This document shows positions 58,611 to 64,000 of a DNA stretch of 64,000 nt, piece after piece. The DNA lies in NCBI GenBank assembly GCA_022496805.1, contig CM040096.1, forward strand, positions 9,301,501-9,365,500, in the 5' to 3' direction. The translations under genes and the position numbers were made by a program. This stretch comes from Pohlia nutans. Taxonomy: Eukaryota > Streptophyta > Bryopsida > Bryales > Mniaceae. Positions within the stretch are counted from its first letter, which is position 1. Each line of letters starts with the position of its first letter. The notes beneath the pieces were generated by a model, which was not told the origin of the DNA, ran no database searches, and worked only from the letters and a program-made list of their open reading frames with translations.

Positions 58611-59621
58611 AATACAATAATTTTTTCTTAATTATTCATTTGCAAGGCAGTGTTTTTTAAACTCAACAAACTTAAGCTGCCATTTTAGCATAGTATATTA
58701 ACTTTTTTTTTTAAACTTTGAACTACAAAAAGTTAATAAATGAAACTAACTTTCACCTCCAAAAATCCGTTTAAGATTATGAATTTTCCAATATGAATTT
58801 ATGAACAAAATTCAAAGAGGATGTTGGAAAATGTCAAAGTAGATTTCTCTTCCAACCCTTCTCTGAACTTTATCCATAACTTTTGATAGGAGACTTAAAA
58901 TCTCAAACAGATTTTTGAAAGTAAGATTTAGCTTCATTTCCCAAGTCTTTATATTTCAAAGGTTTTTGAAAAAAAATATTGTACTATGCCAAAATGGTCG
59001 CCAAAGTCTATTGAGTTTAACCCCAAAAGGACCAAGGCTATTTTTTTTTTGGTCAAAACCACTGAAAACTGTCATTTCTATTGCGTTCATCCAAATAATC
59101 AAAAAAATATTTTTTGGGGGAATTTAATCATAAGATCTTGTACTTCACTATAGCCGTAGAATTAAGGAAGGTTGTTTGTTTTGTTACGTTAACATCTCTA
59201 TGACCGTATGTCCACCGGCCGCATTCTTAGTATTATCAGAAAGCTCTCAAGGAGGAGGGGGTGCATGGAATTTGTTTTGTTGCGTTTAGACCTACGGTGT
59301 GAAAGTTATAGATTTTTAAACAAATTTTGTCACTAAAATTGAATTAAATTATGAAAATCGAATATGGGGTTTTGTTGTCATTCTTGGCATAGTCAAAAAG
59401 CTCTCAACAAGCAGCGGTGCAAGAAAGTTGTTTCATAGTTTTTGGACCTATTGTGTGAAAATTATGGATTTTCAATCGAATTTCGTCACCATACATTGAA
59501 TTAAATTATGCATAAATTATTCTAAAAAGCATGGAACATGGGGAATGCACAACTATAGGGGAAACACACATGTATATGAAGAGCACAAAAGACGGGGAAC
59601 ACTAGGAGAAATCTGTAGTCA

Positions 59622-59895
59622 CAAAGGGGCCCTTGCCTTTGGCACATGCTGAAAAATTTAGGCAAAACCGTGCACTTTATGCGTTGGCACCAATGGTGCC
59701 ACCGTGGTTGCCAGCAGTGCAGTTCCGTGGGTCGCGCCAATCGACGCTGCCAACACTGCAGACACTGCCAGCACTGCCAGCACTGCGGCTTCCGACGCTA
59801 TCAGCGGGCAGCAACCTTCACCAATGGGTTTACAAGGAAAGGCGTGTATGGGCAGCCGGTTCACCTAACACGGGCTGCCTTAGAGGGCCCCTTTG
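59622..59895. mobile_element. GC-rich element with CAAAGGGGCCCT ends
   Basis: 274 bases with 12-base inverted ends (CAAAGGGGCCCT). Much more GC-rich than its surroundings. It contains a 9-base tandem run (CTGCCAGCA type) at about 59748-59790. No clear target duplication. Frames across it look like repeat translation. Confidence 0.6.
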
Positions 59896-60037
59896 AGACC
59901 CCATTTTTCTCCTAATGCATTTGGGCCAATGGTAAAGGACCACACTAGTAGTACATAATGGCACAAATAGGGTGACTTCCTAATCATGGAACAAATAAGG
60001 TGATTTACCTTAACTAGTTACACCTCAATGTGAACAA

Positions 60038-60577
60038 TTAACTCCTAAGTGCCCACACCCTTCTTCATATTTGGAAAGTTGCAAAGATGCATTATAAAAT
60101 GCAACTAAGAGGGATATTTTGAACTTGATGTATAAATAAAAGTTGTACAATATGAATTTTAGGTTCTATCCATACAATTAGATCTGCAATTGCTTAAATT
60201 TCAAAATTCTTTCTTATTTGCTTGAATAAAAAAATTATTTGTAATTTGTTTGTTGGGATGGGTTGAAATGTAATACTCTAAGTGTAATGATTTTTGGGAT
60301 TTTTTGATTGCATAATTTTATGAGTTGATTTTTTCAAGAGCACTTTTGAACTAAGATCTTAGAAACTTTTGGTGAAACACTGCAATATGAAATGAGGCAT
60401 AATTTTCTCACAAATCCCCTTTCTAATTGGTTCACACATGCATGAAGTTAACTTCCCATAAAATCTATACTAGAAAACCCACACTGCAAAAAGTGCATGA
60501 CATATGAGAAAACGGAGTTTGATTCTGTACATCATCCAGAAAATGTATGGTTGGATGGTTGGGCGTTTAGGGGTTAT
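60038..60577. mobile_element. TTAA-bounded element T1
   Basis: 540 bases. Begins TTAACTCCTAAGTGCCCACA and ends GGGCGTTTAGGGGTTAT. Same orientation as 52831-53365. It lies about 275 bases beyond the 3' end of the HAT3.1-like gene. Confidence 0.85.
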
Positions 60578-60852
60578 AAGGAAAAAAAAAAAAAAGTAAA
60601 TTCGATAGGTTGCTCAGTTAGCCAATAACGTAATGGAAGAATATTATGACAGTTTGAAGCTCATACTTCCAAGTTACAAGAGTTTAGACATTTAGACCAG
60701 GTGATGTAGACACCACCGCAGGCTCTTCTATGTAGCAGGAATGGATTCCTCGTATCTTGATTGTTGAGCAGAGCATCTACAAAGAATCGATAAGAAGAAG
60801 TTGAAAACAAAAAGACATTTAGTCACTTTCTTCAGTATGCGCCATATGGGTG

Positions 60853-63829
60853 CTAACAGGTGGCCTTCTCTCTAACTTCAACCGCAGGTACATAGACAAC
60901 ATGATTCCCATTTGCCGGAAGTCCAATTCCTCCAAGTTCAAAATTGTTTTGCACTTCAACACTTCTGCCTTCTGCCTCCTCTACTGTATCCTTAGCGAAA
61001 ACGTCCAAAGTTTCCTTGAGTTCAAGCAGTCGTATCTGAACTTCATCCAATTTCACAGTTAAAATGGTATTTGCACAGTTCAAATGTTGGGGTGCCGTGA
61101 TTTCAGTGGCAGATGCTGGAATTGCTGCACCTGCATTCACACCCTTTGAGCTTGATGCAACCAGATGCGGCCGCTTGGGAGTTACCAAACCTTTTCTGAG
61201 AGCTTGATGCCGCTGGTTCTTAAACCATCCATGAACCTGCACATAGGAGCAGAGAGCTTTCAGTAAATCTGAGTCAAACACTAACTTCATGCAGCTTGCA
61301 AAGTTGTACCATCACAGACAATCGAAACTCGAGGTAATAAAACCCTCAAGTATATACTTAACAAACTCACCTGTGCAAAGCTCAACCCAAGCTCAGCTGC
61401 CAACACTTCCTTCTGAGGCTTTGAGGGCAGTGCATTTACAGCCACAACACGCCGCAATGCCTGCATTCAACACATGATGACTTCAGACGTTGACACAATG
61501 CAAGCAAAACCATGTGCCTCGACAATCACCGTTAGTTTCAAATTAAGACTGAAAATTCTCACATGCCTTGAAGGAATGAGAAACTGCAGGGCTATTGAAT
61601 TGTACTTTCTCAAAACATTAAGTACTAGATAACTGGTCAAGGACCGGGAGGCCTGTGAGGCGATTATCAGACATAACCCTCTCCTCCAGACTAAATCAGG
61701 AACGTACGATCTCGGAGATCTACAGCTCTCTAAGAGCAAGGGGGAGGACGACGGTTGTGACTCTAGACCCTCCTCTTTTCCAACCACAATGCACCATGTG
61801 GCGATGAAGCAACAGGTGAGGGTTATGAGAAACGGTGCAAGAGCTAAATCCAACTACTGAGTTATATATTCTGAGGTTAGCTTCCACTCTTCCAGTTGTT
61901 GCAGAATCAAACGACTCACAATTGTAATCAAACCAAATGTAGTTTGCAGATCACATTGCCAGCCATGATACTCCTGGCACAAACTGTTCAATGCACCAGT
62001 CTATGAGGCTTGTGGTTAGGGTATGCAATACCTCAACCGCAGCGTCGGGCAACCGCCTCCACATTCTCTTCTCCCTATCCACTCCAGGACTATCAGCTGC
62101 TCCATCAACATGTGACCCAGAGGGAAAATCTCTTGGCACACCATTTGTATCAATCCCTTTAGAAACACCTCCACTAGAGGTTTGCACACCATCAGCATCA
62201 ACCCGTTTGGAAGCATCTCCGCCGGAAGTTTGCACAGGCTCTGTATCAACCCCTTTAGAAGCATCTCCACCCAGGGTTTTCACAGCCTCTGTATCAACCC
62301 CTTTAGAAGCATCTCCACCCGGGGTTTGCACGCCATCTGCATCAACCCCTTTAGAAGTATCTCCATTAGAGACTTGCACATTTCTGCGTCGCACTCTTGG
62401 AGGTCTAGGCCGGCTTGGGTCATCAGGAATGGTTCTTCTTCGACGGCGTTTAGGACCAAAATCCTCATCCTCCGAGCTTTCATCGTCATCATCAATGTTG
62501 CCAAACATTTCCTTCAGCAAGACGGAGACATTCATCAACAGAAAGCTCAGAAAAAAACGATATTGATAATATAACGAAAAGACGTGAAATATATTTACAA
62601 CAGAAACATGCCCAAGATCCTAGAAAAACTACATAAATAACAACAAGGCTCCTTAATTTGCCCTCTAAAATACCTGACGTCAGTGTATTCATACAGACCG
62701 GTGTAAGTTCCACATTCATATCCAAGAAAGATCTGAGATGGCATATCTAGTCACATATTGAACGCTGATGAGACCCAATAATTCACTACCAAAATTTGGT
62801 TGCCGGGTATACTCATCAAATGACGATGGGCTAAGCATGATATGAGCATGCACTTCATTAAGACTTACATCGTGTAGCCTCTTGTAGTCCAAAGCTTGTC
62901 GCTGTCTTTTTCCTTCTATCACCAGAGCTTCCTCTTCTGAAGCTGATGGTTGTGCTTGTGAATCCCTACGTCTAGGGCCTAACTTGGGTCCACCGTCCTT
63001 AAACTCGTCAAAGAAGGAGACGTCAGAAGCGTCACTGTCTGACGAGTCGGAACTGGCACTTTCTTCCTTGCTGCTGCTGCTCCTACGACGTTTTCCTTTC
63101 CTTGCAAGTTTCTTCAAATTGGTTATATTACTTGGCTCCTGTTCATCTTTGTCACTTGAACCAGAAGACTCCTTGTTTTCCCTGAAATCGCTTCCTGAAT
63201 CACTATCCTCCTCATTCTCACCACCCTCCCTGTCTTCACCACCCTCCCTGCCCTCACCGTCCTCCATGTAATCACTGTCCTCCTCATCCTCGCTGTCCGG
63301 CCTATCATCATCTCCACCTTCTTTAATTTCATTTTCCTCTTCACTATTTCCCCGCTTCTCCCCTGCTTCAGGGTCATAATCATCATCTTCCGAGTCTGAG
63401 GAAGGCCAGTCACCACCAACTCCCTCTCCAGTTCCACCGCCTGCAGCTACAAGAGCTTCCTTGGAAAAAAAATCCTGCAAGTTGAACGAACAATCAACCC
63501 ACATTACAGTCTAAGCAATGCATCCGCAAACCAAGGTAAACCACTAATTTTCGTACTCTGAGATTCACTTGACTGAGCTACACCTCTCTTTTTTAAGTAA
63601 TTCTCCAATCAACAGCCAACGACTTGTGAAAAGCTAGACATCTTACAGCACCATAAACTCCCATTAATGAAGCAGGATTACTAAACATACAGCGCAGTCA
63701 TCATCATGGCGCTCACCTCCCAGCTATTCTCCACCTCGTAGTTTGTGCCAAATTGTGCGTTAACCAATTCAATGCACTCCATCTTGCATTCACACACAGG
63801 ACACAACCACCCTTCGTCTCCAGGAGGAA
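60853..63829 (-). CDS. HAT3.1: HAT3.1/PRHA-type PHD-finger homeodomain protein, 5' partial
   Basis: A plant nuclear regulator that reads chromatin with a PHD finger and binds DNA with a C-terminal homeodomain. Exons on the minus strand are 63829-63717, 63474-62869, 62511-62032, 61460-61371 and 61236-60853; frames join cleanly and the stop is at 60853. Exon a carries the end of the PHD finger and the family block PPGDEGWLCPVCECKMEC. Exon b has the hallmark DWPSSDSEDDDYDP, a long acidic Ser-rich stretch, a basic nuclear signal (KKLARKGKRRR) and DYKRLHD. Exon c starts EMFGNIDDDDESSEDEDFGP, then KRRRRR, then five 16-residue repeats, and begins the homeodomain (WRRLPDAAVE). Exon d gives ALRRVV...AAELGLSFAQ. 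Exon e gives VHGWFKNQRHQALRKG, the recognition helix with WF-x-N-x-R, then a Leu-rich helix. The N-terminal half, including the first PHD cysteines, lies beyond the window end. The two-domain family call is strong; orthology to Arabidopsis HAT3.1 versus PRHA is not resolved. Confidence 0.93.
62131..62370 (-). repeat. In-frame 48-base tandem repeat in the HAT3.1-like exon
   Basis: Five units of 48 bases encode 16-residue repeats with the consensus GGDASKGVDTExVQT. Variation includes DADGV for DTEPV, and the last unit is the most diverged (SSGGVSKGIDTNGVPR). They lie between the arginine-rich segment and the homeodomain. The reading frame is kept in every unit, so expansion occurred in coding sequence. 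Confidence 0.93.
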
Positions 63830-64000
63830 CTGCACACATCCCAATTGGAGATTAATATCAGTATAGGCAACATGAAAATATCTTATACAGGATAGCACAC
63901 ACCCTACCTCACTGATGCTGAAAGTGTACCAGGTGAACCAGGTGCCACATTCCTTGGTAACTCCGCAACTTCAAACACGACTCTCTTTTGAAATGAACCC
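63830..64000 (-). other. Probable intron of the HAT3.1-like gene
   Basis: Directly upstream of exon a (acceptor AG at 63831-63830). No stretch matches the expected first half of the PHD finger (CDG-x-C-x-RGFHQ), so the upstream exon probably lies beyond the window. An open frame on the minus strand from 64000 to about 63908 was checked and does not resemble the family. Confidence 0.5.

Noticed and set aside
59633..59915. GC-rich frames with repeated Leu-Pro-Ala or His-Cys patterns
   Set aside because: Translation of a 9-base tandem inside a 274-base element with inverted ends.
62182..62574. Plus-strand frames opposite the HAT3.1-like exons
   Set aside because: They are antisense shadows of the 48-base repeat and acidic stretches; the minus strand matches the family and splices cleanly.

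Overview
The window is nuclear DNA of a land plant. It carries spliced GT-AG genes of three plant-typical or eukaryote-wide families in an AT-rich, repeat-dense background: a PIP2 plasma-membrane aquaporin, a HAT3.1/PRHA-type PHD-finger homeodomain regulator, and a signal peptidase complex subunit 1 (SPC12) homologue. The low gene density and very high load of small DNA transposons fit a plant with a large genome. A seed-free lineage is possible from the aquaporin sequence, but the species cannot be fixed by eye.

Layout. 1-6.4 kb: repeats only (TTAA-bounded elements, short CACTA-type elements, a Tc1-like element nested in another repeat). 7.1-10.5 kb: PIP2 on the minus strand, four exons, with locally duplicated introns 1 and 2. 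10.8-26.7 kb: repeat sea with at least nine TTAA-bounded element copies. 26.7-27.5 kb: two compatible exons of an unrecognised minus-strand gene with a minisatellite in the intron. 28-48 kb: repeat sea with Tc1, Mutator-like, hAT-like and CACTA-like insertions, several nested, including a decayed Tc1 transposase gene (35.7-37.3 kb) and an unrelated Tc1 C-terminal fragment (33.6 kb). 48.65-49.03 kb: single-exon SPC12 on the minus strand with a duplicated 5' leader and an ABRE/G-box cluster about 0.9 kb upstream. 50-60.6 kb: repeats. 60.85-63.83 kb: 3' part of the HAT3.1-like gene on the minus strand, 5' end beyond the window.

Main discovery. At least 21 copies from about ten sequence families share ends of the type TTAA-CCC(C/T)(C/T)TAAACG, each bounded by TTAA on both sides, covering roughly 12 kb. 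One copy (50819-51621) sits inside another (50412-51779), and two uninterrupted relatives of the host repeat (near 24641 and 51926) give natural empty sites showing a single TTAA that became duplicated. TTAA target duplication with CCC-starting ends is the signature of the piggyBac superfamily, which to my knowledge is hardly described from land plants. No piggyBac transposase is visible, so all copies look non-autonomous. The genes do not form a pathway together; they are islands between nested transposons.
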